The notes beneath the pieces were generated by a model, which saw only the letters and a program-made list of their open reading frames with translations, had not been told where the DNA came from and did not search any database. Shown here piece by piece: positions 52,601 through 63,070 of a stretch of DNA of 64,000 nt. The stretch comes from Gavia stellata (Eukaryota; Chordata; Aves; Gaviiformes; Gaviidae): assembly GCF_030936135.1 (NCBI RefSeq), contig NC_082613.1:1240001-1304000 (forward strand), in the 5' to 3' direction. Within the stretch, counting starts at the first letter, position 1. Each line of letters opens with the position of its first letter. The position numbers and the translations under genes are program-made.

Positions 52601-53725
52601 TGCTTGTTCAGCTCCCGCCGCAGGGCTTTCTGGACCAGCGGTGCCAGTAGGTTGTAGAGCCAGCTGCGGGGCAGAGTGGGGTCCTCAGATCACCCCGGGG
52701 TGCCCCAGCCTCCCTCAGCCCAACGCCCTGGCCGGGGGCACTGGGGAGTCCCCGTGTGCCGGGGACAGGAGGGGAGTGGGGGTATCGGCATCACCTGTGT
52801 CCCCAGTGAAACTCCATGTGCAGGTCGGTGCCGTGGGCATCGCAGCTGGCGCTCCACACCATGGGGCGGCCGCTGCCGTCCACGCTCACCCCCAGCACCG
52901 CCGTCACGGCCAGGTCACGCATGCGGAGCTCGATGGAGCCCTTGTCCTGGCTGGGGACAGAGCAGGTGAGCATGGGGACAGCAGTGGCCCCAAGCCACCC
53001 TGAGCCACCCAGGTCCCCGTCCCTGTGCCCCGCGCGGGTGAGGACTCACATGGCGCCCAGCTGGGCTCCCCACTCGGCGCTGAGCCGGATGCGGGCGCGC
53101 TGCACCGTCAGCCTCACCCCCACGTCCTCGGCAAAGTCCACAGTGGAGTCGTTTATCTGCAGCTCGTGGATGTGGATCCTGTGTGGCACAGGCAGCCTGG
53201 GCTCGCGGCTGCGCCCGGGGCACGGCCGGGATGAGGACGGGGATGGGGACAGGGACGGGCACCCCGCGGGCGGCTCTTACCGGGGCACGGCATAGGTGAG
53301 TGTCCCCAGGAGCGGGCTGTGGTAGGAGCCGTGCAGGTTCAGCTCATGCTCCTTCTGCAGCAGCGACTGGAGCAGCTCCAGCCCAAACTGCCGGCCTGGA
53401 GCAGAGCAGGGATTTGGGGGAGGGCGCCAGGGAAGGGGCTGGGGTGCCGGTGGGGGGAACGGCTGGGTCCAGAACACCCCTCCATTCCCCATCCCAGGCG
53501 GTCTGGGCATGGTCCCCCTCCACCCCCCGCCCAGTTCCCCCACGGGTGGTCAAGGGCGCAAGACCCACCGAATTCCAGTGCCCTCCGGGTCAGCCGAGCC
53601 TTGATGCCGGGGTTGGTGCCGGCCGCGGGCACGCAGGCAGTCAGCAGGAGCAGGAGGCAGAGCCACGCCAGCCCCGGTGTGCCTTGGGGATGGTGCCGGG
53701 ACCTGGCAGCTGGAGCAGAGGACAT
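49626..53725 (-). CDS. Secreted BPI/LBP-family lipid-binding protein, BPIFC-like
   Basis: Fifteen exons: 53725-53569, 53395-53281, 53178-53050, 52950-52795, 52663-52600, 52492-52432, 52264-52173, 52075-51863, 51743-51684, 51026-50859, 50562-50495, 50198-50156, 49980-49917, 49831-49755 and 49667-49626. They total 1509 nt, 502 aa, with every junction in frame. A signal peptide (LAWLCLLLLLTACVPAAG) precedes the family start NPGIKARLTRRALEFG. Cys 170 and Cys 209 fit the conserved BPI disulfide. The second domain has TEFVANSAAFAYFTAG and ends IPLPAPHGFSLLNPRLSLQE then FALIATDLQHES. From memory the last part is closest to BPIFC rather than LBP or BPI. Possible N-glycosylation sites are NDST, NISS, NATR and NVTG. 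The family binds lipopolysaccharide or other lipids; the ligand here is unknown. In mammals COX4I2 occupies this interval. Family certain, orthology not. Confidence 0.9.
50616..50800. repeat. 10-bp tandem repeat in BPI-family gene intron
   Basis: Runs of the unit cccagcatca with variants (gcgtca, gcattg, gcatcg) fill about 185 bases of the intron between the exons starting at 50562 and ending at 50859. Confidence 0.9.
51321..51544. repeat. 56-bp minisatellite, four copies, in BPI-family gene intron
   Basis: Four head-to-tail 56-base units start at 51321, 51377, 51433 and 51489, each opening ccatcccctgtcctctccct and differing by one or two bases. Related degenerate pyrimidine-rich sequence extends to about 51230 and 51670. 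There are no unique spacers, so this is not a CRISPR array. The coding strand is G-rich. Confidence 0.95.
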
Positions 53726-53772
53726 GGCTGTGGGTCACCTGGCCGCTGCGGAGACCCCGTTGCCATGCAGGA

Positions 53773-53780
53773 CTTATATC
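53773..53780 (-). promoter_or_regulatory. TATA box of the BPI-family gene
   Basis: The plus strand cttatatc reads GATATAAG on the minus strand, about 50 bases upstream of the ATG at 53725. This places the start site near 53745 with a leader of about 20 bases. A TATA promoter fits a tissue-restricted or inducible secreted protein, unlike the CpG-island promoters of its neighbours. Confidence 0.6.
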
Positions 53781-53789
53781 GGGGACAGA

Positions 53790-56700
53790 GCTGGGGGTGA
53801 CATCAGCTTCATGCGCACATGCAGGGGCCACCGCGGCGCTCTGGCCACCAAAAGCCCGGCCTTGCCCAACGCATGACTCAAAGGGGAAGCCGGTTCCCCT
53901 GTTGTTCCCCACTCGTGCCTGTCGTGGGAGCAGAGGAAGACAGGGTCCCACGCCACGCCACAGCTGGCCCCCCACCCTTGGGGTGCACAGGAGCTGAGGG
54001 CACCGGCCAGTGTGCCCCACGGGGGCATGTGGCCGGCACGTGGGGACACGCAGGGACCCGGCTGGGCCAGGTTCCCAAGTGGCTTCAGTTGTGCCCAGCC
54101 TGGGAGCAATGGAGGAGCGGGGGGATGCAGTGAGTTGGTCCTGGGGCAGGGGGGCTGCACCGGGGGGACAGGGCTCAACCCGCTTGTACTGGGGAGCAGC
54201 GGCTGTTCCCACTTTGGGAAGGGCTCCGGGGACCCTGCGTGGGGGTACCCGAACCTCGGTGGGGGTCAGGGTGGCCGGTGTGCGACGGCAGCCCCCAGGG
54301 CTGCGGAGTAACGGGAAGGTCGGGACAGTCAGAGCGAGAGCAGAACTGTGTAATCCCCTCCAAAAAACCCCAGCCGCAGGGGACAAGCTGCCCACACTCC
54401 CGAACCCGCCACCAGCGGGACCATTCTGAGCCCCCCTGGCTGGATGGTGCCGCAGGCGGCACCAGCCACATATCCATCCGCCAGCCTGGATCCAGCCTGG
54501 GGACAGCACTGGAGACCCAGGGATCCCTCCATGGGGGCCAGGGCCCCATCCCAGCACCATGGGGGGACGTAGGACCCGCGGCCAAGTTCACCAGAGGGAC
54601 CACAGCCCCATGTAATGCACCTTACGGACCCCTCGAGAGCAGCTCCTGGCTTGCCCGGGCCCCCCAGCTCCACCAGCCAGGGCCACAGCGATGGCCACGG
54701 CCCCCAGCAGTGTCCCAGAGGCCAGCGTTGCCCCCACCCCACACCCACCACGACCCCTCCACCCCCAGCTGCCCCCGCCCTGCACCAAGCCTCACTGCGG
54801 CCGGCGGTTGTGGTGCCCCATGCCGCGGGGGCCGTGGATCCCACCGTGGCTCCCAGCTCTGCCATGTCCCCAGGGCTGTGCGCGGCAGCGAGCAGCAGGG
54901 ACCGGCTCGGACGCCGATGTCCATCCCGGGGCAGCCGGGCTGGTCGGACCAGAACGTCACCGGTTCCCTGGTCCCTAATCCCTTCCGGGATGAGTCAGGT
55001 CCCATCAAAACAGCAAGGGACCTGTCGGGGCGCAGGTGCCCGTGGGGCTGGGCCCTCCCTGGGGCTCACCAGCGCATCCTGGTTGTGGCCGCATCCGGCA
55101 TCCTGGCACGTGGCAGGAGCTCAGCCCTGCCAGCCCCACTCCGAGGCCAGGCCAGCTCCACGTAGCCCCTTCCCCTGCTCTCCAGCTGTCCCGGCAGTGC
55201 CAGGCCCCCAGTCGTGGCAGCCCCGTGGCAGTGCCACACCGCGTCCCCGTGTCCCGAGGCAGGAAGACAACCGGGGCTGCGTCGCGAGGGCTCAGCCGTG
55301 GGGCACACGGGGCTTGGGCAGGGGGTCTGGGCAGAGGCGTGGGGCACACATCGGCACGCACAGAGCCCCTGTCCCCATGGCTCCCGCCGGAGCTTCCCAC
55401 GTCTGCCGGCAGCGACCGGGCGAGGACAGCACCGGGGAGCGCGGCAGGGCGCGGCCACCGCACCGTGGCGTGGGGTAGAGCCCCGGCACCCCCAGACCGC
55501 CCCGGCCCGACCGGAGCCCCCAGGCCCGGGTTCTCCCGGCCCCGGGGCCCTCCGGGCTCCTCCGGGAGGGCTGCCCGGCCCGGGCCGTGCAGTGCGAGCG
55601 GGCACCGGGAGAGGGACCCACTGCCCCGGCACCGGCGTGCTCCGGACCGGGGGGGAGTCGGGGGCTGCCGCAGCGGCGGAGGGGACACCAGTGGGGTGAC
55701 AGAGGGGGCAGTGGGGGGGCGATACAGTGGACCCGGGGAGTGATGGGGGGACGGACACCAGTGGGGTGACAGAGGGGACACTGGGGGGGCGATACAGTGG
55801 ACCTGGGGAGTGATGGGGGGACGGACACCAGTGGGGATGATAGAGTGGACCTGGGGAGTGTTGGCAGGGTCACTGAGGAGGTGACCCAGCTGACGATGGA
55901 AGGGACACCAGGGCTGATGGACAGGTTCATCCACAGGGACCCAGAGCCCACAGCCCCCCACTGCTGTGTCACAGCCCGGACAAGGGTGGCCAGGCCAGGG
56001 AGCATCCTGGTTCCGGGAGTCACCTGCCCCCGCTCGCCCCCCTGCCAAGGGATCTGCGGGGTTGGGGAACCGTGACTGTGCACACACGGGGCTGTGACCG
56101 TGCCTGTGAACATGCAAACACGCACGAGTGCTCCCACAGAGGCACACATGTGCACACACCTGCAGCCAGGGCTGGTCCACCCCTTCCAGCCCCAGAGACC
56201 CCCAGCTGCAGGACCCTGGGGGGCAGGAAGGGCCCTGCCAGGGCAGCCCCCAGCTGGCCTCCTGCCCCAGGGGCAGCAGGAGCACCCCCGGGCACCCCAA
56301 TTTGCCCCCAGCAATGTCTGCACACATCTGCTGCAGGAGGCAGCGTGTTCCCCCCCGCCCCGAGGTGTTCCTGAGTCACAGGGCAGCTCAGGTCAGGGCC
56401 GCTGCCCGGGGCACCCCCAGCCCGCAGGGTTGCACAACCCCTGATGCAATTTCCTTCTCCCAAAAAGCTTGTCCGGCACGGGCCCCGCTCGCAGGGATTG
56501 CACCAGGGTGAGCCGGAACTGCAGGGGCAGCACCCCAGGGCTCGCACCCGCTCTGCCTTGGGGCAGCGCGAGGGGACAGTCCCCTGCAGCATCACCCCGC
56601 AGCCACCTGCGTCCCGGCCGCAGCCCTGGCACAGCGGTGACCGCGGGGGCCACGGGAACGCTGCGGGGTGCGGGCGGCCCTGCTGGGAAAGGGGGCCAGG

Positions 56701-57220
56701 GCAGACCCACGCTGCAAACCCACCGCTGCTCAGGGAGAACGGGACCCCGCGCTCCCCGGCCGGGCACGGAGCCCCACACCTGGCTCCCAGCGCCGTCCCC
56801 TCCGTACCATCGTCCCATCAAGGCACCTTCCCCGGGGAGACGCATCCCGGCGCTGCTATCTCTTCCCACCGCAGAGAACAGGGTGCAAACCTTCTTTCCT
56901 CGTGTGCTTGCCCCTGACACCCCATATCTGAGCCCGGGGAGTGAGGAGGGAGCGGGACACGGACCCCGGGAGCGGCTCTGTGGGGGCACAGCGCTGGGAC
57001 AGGCAGACCCCAGCACAGCAGCACACTGGGGGGACTGGGACCAGCCCCTGGGAGACCCCCTCCCCAGCACCACCACGGGGGCCCAGCCCAGTACCCCACA
57101 GCACACCCACCCAGCCCGCACGGGTGCAGACGGACTCCCCCCAGGTTCGTGCTCCCTGGGGGCATGTCCCCGGGGCCCCGACCCCCCCGAGCGGGGCAGG
57201 AAGCAGAGGCGTGCCTGGTC
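53790..57220. other. Intergenic between the BPI-family gene and ID1
   Basis: 3.4 kb of GC-rich sequence. Mammals have COX4I2 here. I looked on both strands for its recognisable segments (cytochrome oxidase subunit IV with its transmembrane helix and PxPD motifs) and saw none. One 70-bp tandem repeat lies at 55683-55860. Nothing else can be named. Confidence 0.6.
55683..55860. repeat. 70-bp tandem repeat, two and a half copies
   Basis: Units begin ggacaccagtgggg at 55683, 55753 and 55823, the third being shortened. The copies differ at only a few bases, which suggests recent amplification. The plus strand is purine-rich (G with A). Confidence 0.9.
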
Positions 57221-57231
57221 ATCAGGGCTTG

Positions 57232-57237
57232 TTTAAT
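57232..57237 (-). terminator. ID1 polyadenylation signal ATTAAA
   Basis: The plus strand tttaat gives ATTAAA on the minus strand, about 255 bases past the ID1 stop. The preceding AT-rich 3' UTR (57235-57310) stands out sharply in GC-rich surroundings, consistent with the labile ID1 message. Confidence 0.65.
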
Positions 57238-57489
57238 AACAAAACTCCAGCTATTGTAGAACAATATTCTCCAGCATCATTGTAATATACAATACGGGGA
57301 ATGCTCTCAGCAATCTGAGAAGGATACGTCCCGCGGCCGCCGGGCAGCGCCCCCCGCCCAGGCTGCGGGGGGGGCCCGGGCAGCCCCGCCAGCGGAGGGG
57401 GCCGCGGCTGCCGGCCCCGGCCGGGTCCCGGGACGCAGGCGAGCCGCGGCGCTGGGGCCGGGGGTGGCCGCGGCGGGTCCGGAGCGGTC

Positions 57490-58027
57490 TCAGCGGCAGA
57501 GGATCCGGTCGGCAGCGGGCATGCAGGGAGCCTGCGGGAAAGGGGGGCGAAGCGGCCGGTCAGTGCTGGTCGGGGCGGCCCCGGGGAGGGGGGAAGGGGC
57601 AGGGGGAAGGCGCACCCCCGGGGAGGGGGGTCCGGGGACCGCGGCCGGGCCCGGCGGGAGAGCGGGGCCGGGCCGGTGCCGCCGGGCGCGGGGGGCGCGC
57701 ACTCACCTCGGGGGGGTCCCCGGCGGCGGCGGGGCGGGGGGGCCCGCGCTGCAGAGCCAGCTGCAGGTCCCAGATGTAGTCGATGACGTGCTGCAGCAGC
57801 TCCACTTTGGAGACCCGCCGGTGCCGCGGCAGCGTCGGCACCAGCGCCCGCAGCCGCGAGTAGCAGCCCTTCATGTCGTACAGCAGCGCGGCGGCCGCCT
57901 GCTCCGCCGCCCCCGGGGACGCCCCCGGGCCCGGCCCGCAGCGAGCGGCCTCCCCGGGCCGCACCGCCTTCAGCGCGCCGCCGGCGCCCGCGGGCAGCGG
58001 CGAGGGGGCGGCGGCGGCGACCTTCAT
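57490..58027 (-). CDS. ID1: Inhibitor of DNA binding 1, HLH protein
   Basis: Dominant-negative helix-loop-helix protein that pairs with E proteins (TCF3/TCF4/TCF12) and keeps them off DNA, an early target of BMP-SMAD signalling. Two coding exons: 58027-57707 (321 nt) and 57531-57490 (42 nt), 120 aa against 155 in human (from memory). The HLH spans about residues 47-92 with [19 protein letters not shown], then [19 protein letters not shown]; no basic region precedes it. The C-terminus [10 protein letters not shown] matches the ID1 tail. The start MKVA is the ID1 start; an in-frame ATG further upstream at 58105 is ignored because it lies at the TATA-like element. The missing length is in the N-terminal spacer and the linker before the last exon. 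No defects. Confidence 0.97.
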
Positions 58028-58101
58028 GGCGAGGGGCGGCGGGGCGCGACGGGCGGCGACGGGACCCTGCGGGCGGACGGCCGAGCGCGCACCCCGCCGC
58101 G

Positions 58102-58167
58102 CCAATTATAGAGCGCCGCCGACGGGGGGGCGGGGCTGCGAGGAGAGCCGCGGCCAATGGCGGCGCC
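58102..58167 (-). promoter_or_regulatory. ID1 core promoter
   Basis: TATAATT lies on the minus strand at 58110-58104, about 80 bases upstream of the ATG. Further up are a CCAAT/YY1-type overlap (ccaatggcggc, 58154-58164) and a GGCGCC half-palindrome at 58162-58167. The arrangement resembles the mammalian ID1 proximal promoter. Confidence 0.6.
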
Positions 58168-58383
58168 GCGGGGGCGGGGACGGCCCCGCCCGCCCCATTC
58201 ATGCGGCCCCGAGGCGCCGCGCCTTAAAGGGGCAGCGGCGGGGAGAGGGCGGCGGGGGGCTTGGGCTGCGGCGCGGGGGACACCGGGGGTGCGGGGGCTA
58301 CCGGGATGCGGAGCGCCGGCGGGCGCTGTCCGCCCCGGCACCTTCCCCGCCATCAACGTGGGTAGTTGTCCCGCGGGCTCCCT

Positions 58384-58552
58384 GCAGCCCCCGCTTCCCC
58401 TCCGCTCCCCGGGGCTCCCCGCAGCCCCCCGGGGTCCCCCGCAGCCCCCCCGGGCCCCCCCGCTGCCCGGCTCCCCCCCTGCCCCCTCCAGGCGCCCGGC
58501 CCCCCCGCACTCCCCGGGCCCCCCGCCGCCCCCCCGCCCCCCCGGCGGCTCA
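58384..58552 (-). other. G-run cluster between ID1 promoter and enhancer
   Basis: The plus strand is an almost unbroken series of C-runs of four to seven, so the ID1 coding strand carries many G-runs that could form G-quadruplexes (and i-motifs opposite). No gene was recognised. Confidence 0.6.
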
Positions 58553-58554
58553 GA

Positions 58555-58640
58555 CCGTTAGACGCCAGGGCCGTGACGTCACCCATTCATAAAACCCCGC
58601 GCGCTGTCAGCGCGGCGCCTCGCGGGCGGTGCCCATGGCG
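58555..58640 (-). promoter_or_regulatory. Conserved ID1 upstream enhancer (BMP response element and CRE)
   Basis: On the minus strand the order is GCCATGG, accgcccgcg, GGCGCC (58614-58619), tgacagc, ggggttttatgaatggg, TGACGTCA (58574-58581), then ctggcgtctaacggtctgag. From memory this matches the mouse and human ID1 BMP-responsive enhancer almost base for base over about 85 bases. GGCGCC binds SMAD1/5-SMAD4 and TGACGTCA binds CREB/ATF. It lies about 550 bases upstream of the ATG, closer than in mammals. Confidence 0.85.
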
Positions 58641-59236
58641 ACGGGGGCGGGGCGGGGGGGGCACCTGCAGCCCGGCCCGGGGGCACCGGCACCCCCGCGG
58701 GGACACCGGGACCCTCGCGGGGACACGGGCGCGCCCCCCCGCCCCCGGCGCTGTCTCCCCTGCCCCGGGGTCACCCCGCTCGCACCCCGGTACCGGGGCT
58801 GAAACCTCCGCGGAGGCGGCGGCTGCCGCGGCGGGGGGGTCTCCAGGCGTGGGTCCACCGGGGGGGCGGGCAGGAGGCGGCGGGGGGGGCTGGGTGCAGC
58901 TCGCGTGGGGTCCCGCGGGGCCGTGGGCTGCGAGCGCCGTCCCGCCGCGGAGGGGGGGGGACGGGAGGGGGTCCCGCCGGTGCGGCTGCAGCCTCCGAGG
59001 CCGAAAGCCGGTCCCTGCCCTGAAGGGCCTCCGACCTGGGCGGTCGTTACCGGCGCTGCGCGTTACCCCCGCACCTGCGCAGGCAGCCGCGAGTGCGGGG
59101 GGGCCCCGCAGGACCCCGGCCCCCGCAGGACCCCGGGCTTCGCGGGGCAGCGCTGACGAGGACCCCCCGAACGGGACGACACGGGAGAGCAGCGAGCAGG
59201 GGGGGAGCGGGGAGAGCTGCGGCCGCTGAGGCAGGA

Positions 59237-59560
59237 CACGGTCCCGGGTGGGCGTGCGTGTGCGGGCACAGGCAGACACGCGGGCACGTGGGTGTGAGCG
59301 CGGGTGCGCACACGTGGAGGCGCAGACGGATGCGTGGACATAGGCAAACGCACACATGCAGGAAGATGCACGCAGATACACAGACCTGTGGATGCACATG
59401 CGTGCACAAACACGTCCGTAAGTACACAGACGCACCCGCACACAGACACACATGTGCGCACGGAGGCACGCGTGGATGAATGCACAAATACGCACACCTG
59501 CATGCACACCTATGCACTCCCATGCACACACACGCCCCACCTTGCACGCCGATGCATGTG
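59237..59560. repeat. Degenerate alternating purine-pyrimidine (CA/TG, CG) tract
   Basis: About 320 bases dominated by cacacg, gcacac, gtgcgt and similar steps. It is not a clean microsatellite but an old, decayed one, with Z-DNA-forming potential. Confidence 0.7.
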
Positions 59561-62500
59561 CCTGGGTGCCGGAGCAGCCCCCCACGCACCCCATCAGGCT
59601 GCGCCGTGGGGCCCGGCTGCGCCGCCGCATTGTTGGCCGCAGCAGGAACCCGCGCTGGGCTCTGCCATGAACAAAGCCGGTGCGGAGCCGGGGTACCCCG
59701 ACAGCGCAGCTCCAGTGCACCCCAGCCCTGTGCTGTGCTCAGCTGCCCGCCGCTCGCCCCGGGACGGCGCTGCCAGGGTGGGCTGCGCCGCTGCAGTGGC
59801 ACTGCTGTGCTGGCACTTCATGGTGGCACGGCCACAGGGACAGCCGGGACACCTTGTGTCCTTCCTGGCCACGGAGCGTGTCACGTGGGACAGCCCCGGT
59901 GTGGGTGCAGGGGGCCACGGTGCCCTGCCCTTTGGGGGGGGTGGGCTGGGGGCCAGACCTTCCCATGCCCAGACATGCTCAGGGCGGCTGCAGCCTCCCC
60001 AGGCGTGCAGGGAGCCAAAGGCCTCCCCTCCTCTTCCTCCCTTGCGGGGGGAGGGGGGGGCAGCAATCCCGGAGAGCATGGATGGACTTTCACCCTGCCA
60101 GCCTGGCTGGGGGGTGCTGCATCCCTCTATCCCTCCAGCCCTCTGTCCCTCCCTCTGTCCCTCCTCCCTGTGTCCCCCATCCCGGTGCGGCAGCGGTTCC
60201 CAGGGTGGGCACGGCGCTGGGGTCGCCCCCTCCATTCAGGGCTCGGCGGAGGGCCTGGTGCTGCCCGGTTCCCACCGCGGCTCTCAAAGCTGCTAATTAG
60301 CCCCCATCTGGCAGCGGTGGCCGGGCCGCGGCGGGGAGGCCGGGGACATTGTGCGCAGGAATGCCTTTCAGTGCCGCCGGCCGGCCGGGCGCCGCCAGCT
60401 GCGCCGCCAACAATGCACCACGGCTGGGACGAGCTGGCCCCCGCGCCCCGGCGAGCGCCCTGCCCGCGGCCCCGAGCACCGGCCACCCCGGGTGGTGTGG
60501 GGACCGGGATGGGCTTCACCACTGTGGCCAGTGTCGCGGCGCATGTGGCATGGCCGCCCCAGCTGCTGGTGGCCCCGGTCCCTGGGATGGCCCCGGCTGT
60601 GGGACGCCCTTGCCCTGGCCCTCTGCGTGTGGGGGTGCTGGGCCGGGGATGGGGTGCTGGGGTCAGGGCTGCCAGCACGGCCCCGGGACGCTGCCTTGTC
60701 CACAGCTGGCGCGGGGTCCCGGCACAGTGTGCCGGCCAGCGCTGCTGGTGTTGTCCAGCAAGACGGATAGCTTCATTTCCATGTCAATTCTGGGAACGGG
60801 GCGTGCGGCGCGGTAACAGCGGCCTCGGCCATATGGCGCTGGCTGGGCTCAGCCCGGCCGGGGGGGTGGCTGCTTGGCGCGGAGCAGGGGTTGCCCGGCA
60901 GCCGAGCACATCAAAGCCCCCGGCTGCCCCCCGCCCCACCGGGACCACACAGGGCACAGCCAGGCCGGGCCGGCGAGGGGCTGCTGGGGGCTGCCTGTGC
61001 CGCGATGCCGATGGGGCCGGGGGCTGGCCGGCACCCCAGCCCCGGCAGCACCCAGCCCTGTGCTCGGGCGCGCAGGGCTGCGAGCAGGAGGGGGGAAGGC
61101 AGCACGGACACCACGGGTCAGGCTGGGAGCCCCCCCAGTGAACACGACCCCCAAATCCGGGCTGCTCCTGCGCTGGCTGGCGACTGGGCTCCATCCAGGT
61201 CTCCTCACCCCATACCATCTGCGGATCAGCCCTGGGGACACGCACACCTCTGCCCCGGGGCTGTGCAGAGCCTCCAGCCCCCCCCGACTGCAGGATGGTG
61301 CTGAGCCGGGGCCGGTCGCACAGCTGGAGCAGGGCCGAGGCCTGAGAAAGCCCCTGCGCGTTCCCCTCCCGCCTTCTCCCTTCCCGTCCCCGGCTCCATC
61401 CGCTGCAGCCCAGACCAGCTGGAGCCAGGCGGCCCTTCCTGGGATTTATTCCAGCTTCCTGCCCCTCCTCGCCGGCCGGCCGGGGCTGGGGCTGGGGCTG
61501 CTCTCGGCCGCTTCCTCTCCCCGCTCGTGGCTGCCGGCCGGGCACCACCGCCAGCACCCGCCACCCCGCAGGACCCCGGCTCTCACCGCCGGTACCCCCA
61601 CTGCAGCTGGGCATCCCCGGCCCTACGCGGCGGGGCACCAGGCACTGCACCGGGGGACTGCAGCACCCAGCACCCATCCCACCAGCCGCACTCCCAGCTG
61701 CAGTAGGGACGCTTGGCAGGGCTCTGGGGACAAGCAGCCCCGGTGTCCCTCGCCCTGTCCCAGGCACCAGCACTCCCCACCCATGAAACCACCATCCCAC
61801 TGCCTGGCATTTGCACCCAGGGGTGCCCCCTGTGCGCCCCCAGCTCAGCCCATCCTGCCCCGCTGCAATCCCTGGCAGGAGCTTGGCATGAGGGGAGGGT
61901 GCCCGGGGGCTCCCCCCGCCAGCGGGCACCTGCATCGCTGCCCTGAGGGGCCATGGGCAGGGGGGGCTCACCCCAAACCCCATGGCTGCCGGCAGCAGGG
62001 CAGGCTGGCTCCGGCCCCTGCCCCAGCTGGGCGCAGCTCCCTGGATGGAGGTTTCCTGCCGGAGCCGATGTGTTCTTGTTTCCGCAGCCCCCCCCAAGCC
62101 GGAGGGACCCCGTGGCGAGGGGAAGGTGGCCCAGCAGCGGCCCAGACAGAGTGGAGCCGCACGGCTGCGGCAGTGCTGGGAGCGGAGGTGCTGCGGGGCC
62201 CAGGTGCAGCGGGCGAGCGAGCCCGGGGCCACCGAGGCGCCGGCTTCGCTGGCGGCTCCTTGCAGGGCCCAACACGCTTCCTTCCTCCGGCCCGGCCCCG
62301 GCTTATCGGCTGGGCAGGGTGAGGGGCGACCCTGCTCTCCCCTCCCCAGGCCTTCCGCTCCCCGCAGCCCCGGCAAAGCTCCTGGCTCGCTGCCGCGCTC
62401 CTGCCGCACATAGAGCTGGCACGAGCATCCCCGAGCTCCGCGGGGCAGCACGGAGGCAGGAGGGCGATGCCGGGGCTGGGGGTACCATGTGCAACCGCCG

Positions 62501-62825
62501 GCCTGTTCCTGCACACTCGGGGGCTCCGGAGGCTGCACGGGAACGGGTGTGAGGCCACGGTGGCATCAGGCTCCCACCACCCGAAGCTGGGGAGGATGCA
62601 GCGCCTCACAGGACACGGTGCCAGATGGGAAGGGGTATGTGCCGTCACGCCGTGGCGGTGCGCGGGGCCCCAGCTCGGGGCAGGGTGCTGCACCCCACGG
62701 CAGAGCCAGCGTCGTTTTCCACGGGACACTGGAGGCTGGTGAAATCACATCTGGAGTCTAGACTCAGCGACTCCGTGGGCCGGGCCTGGCGGCCGCCCCG
62801 TGCCCAGGCCCTGCTGCACACTGTT

Positions 62826-63070
62826 TGCTTAGCTGGAGGTATTTAATTGGAATTAAAGCGGCCCCTCTTGTTTTTGCGGACAGGGCTGTTGGAAAAGGAG
62901 CTGTAAGTCATAGAAAACATCTGTAGGAGACTGCGAAGGGTCATTAGATGGCAGAACGCGAGGCGCCACTTTTAGTGCTCGCAGCCGACGCAGGGAATAA
63001 TGGTTCAATACGGCTTTTGTGGAGGGGCTGCCCAGCCGGCAAACACTTTCTATTTATTCTGGCAGCGGGC
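62826..63070. promoter_or_regulatory. AT-rich island, possible conserved regulatory element
   Basis: A 245-base block whose composition departs sharply from its GC-rich flanks, with no ORF. It includes tatttaattggaattaaag, gtcatagaaaacatctgtag, a CTCF-like core ttagatggcag and ggcgccac. Blocks like this between developmental genes are often conserved enhancers; that is inference, since conservation cannot be seen from one sequence. Confidence 0.35.

Noticed and set aside
58105-58105. Upstream in-frame ATG as the ID1 start
   Set aside because: It would extend ID1 by 26 residues through the TATA-like element, and the product lacks the conserved MKVA start.
59480-61141. Open frame of 553 codons on the plus strand
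   Set aside because: Stop codons are rare at this GC content. The translation is a Pro/Gly/Ala/Arg mix with no domain, no splice logic and an overlapping equally long frame on the other strand.
60784-62538. Open frame of 584 codons on the minus strand
   Set aside because: Composition artefact as above; no recognisable motif, signal peptide or consistent codon bias.
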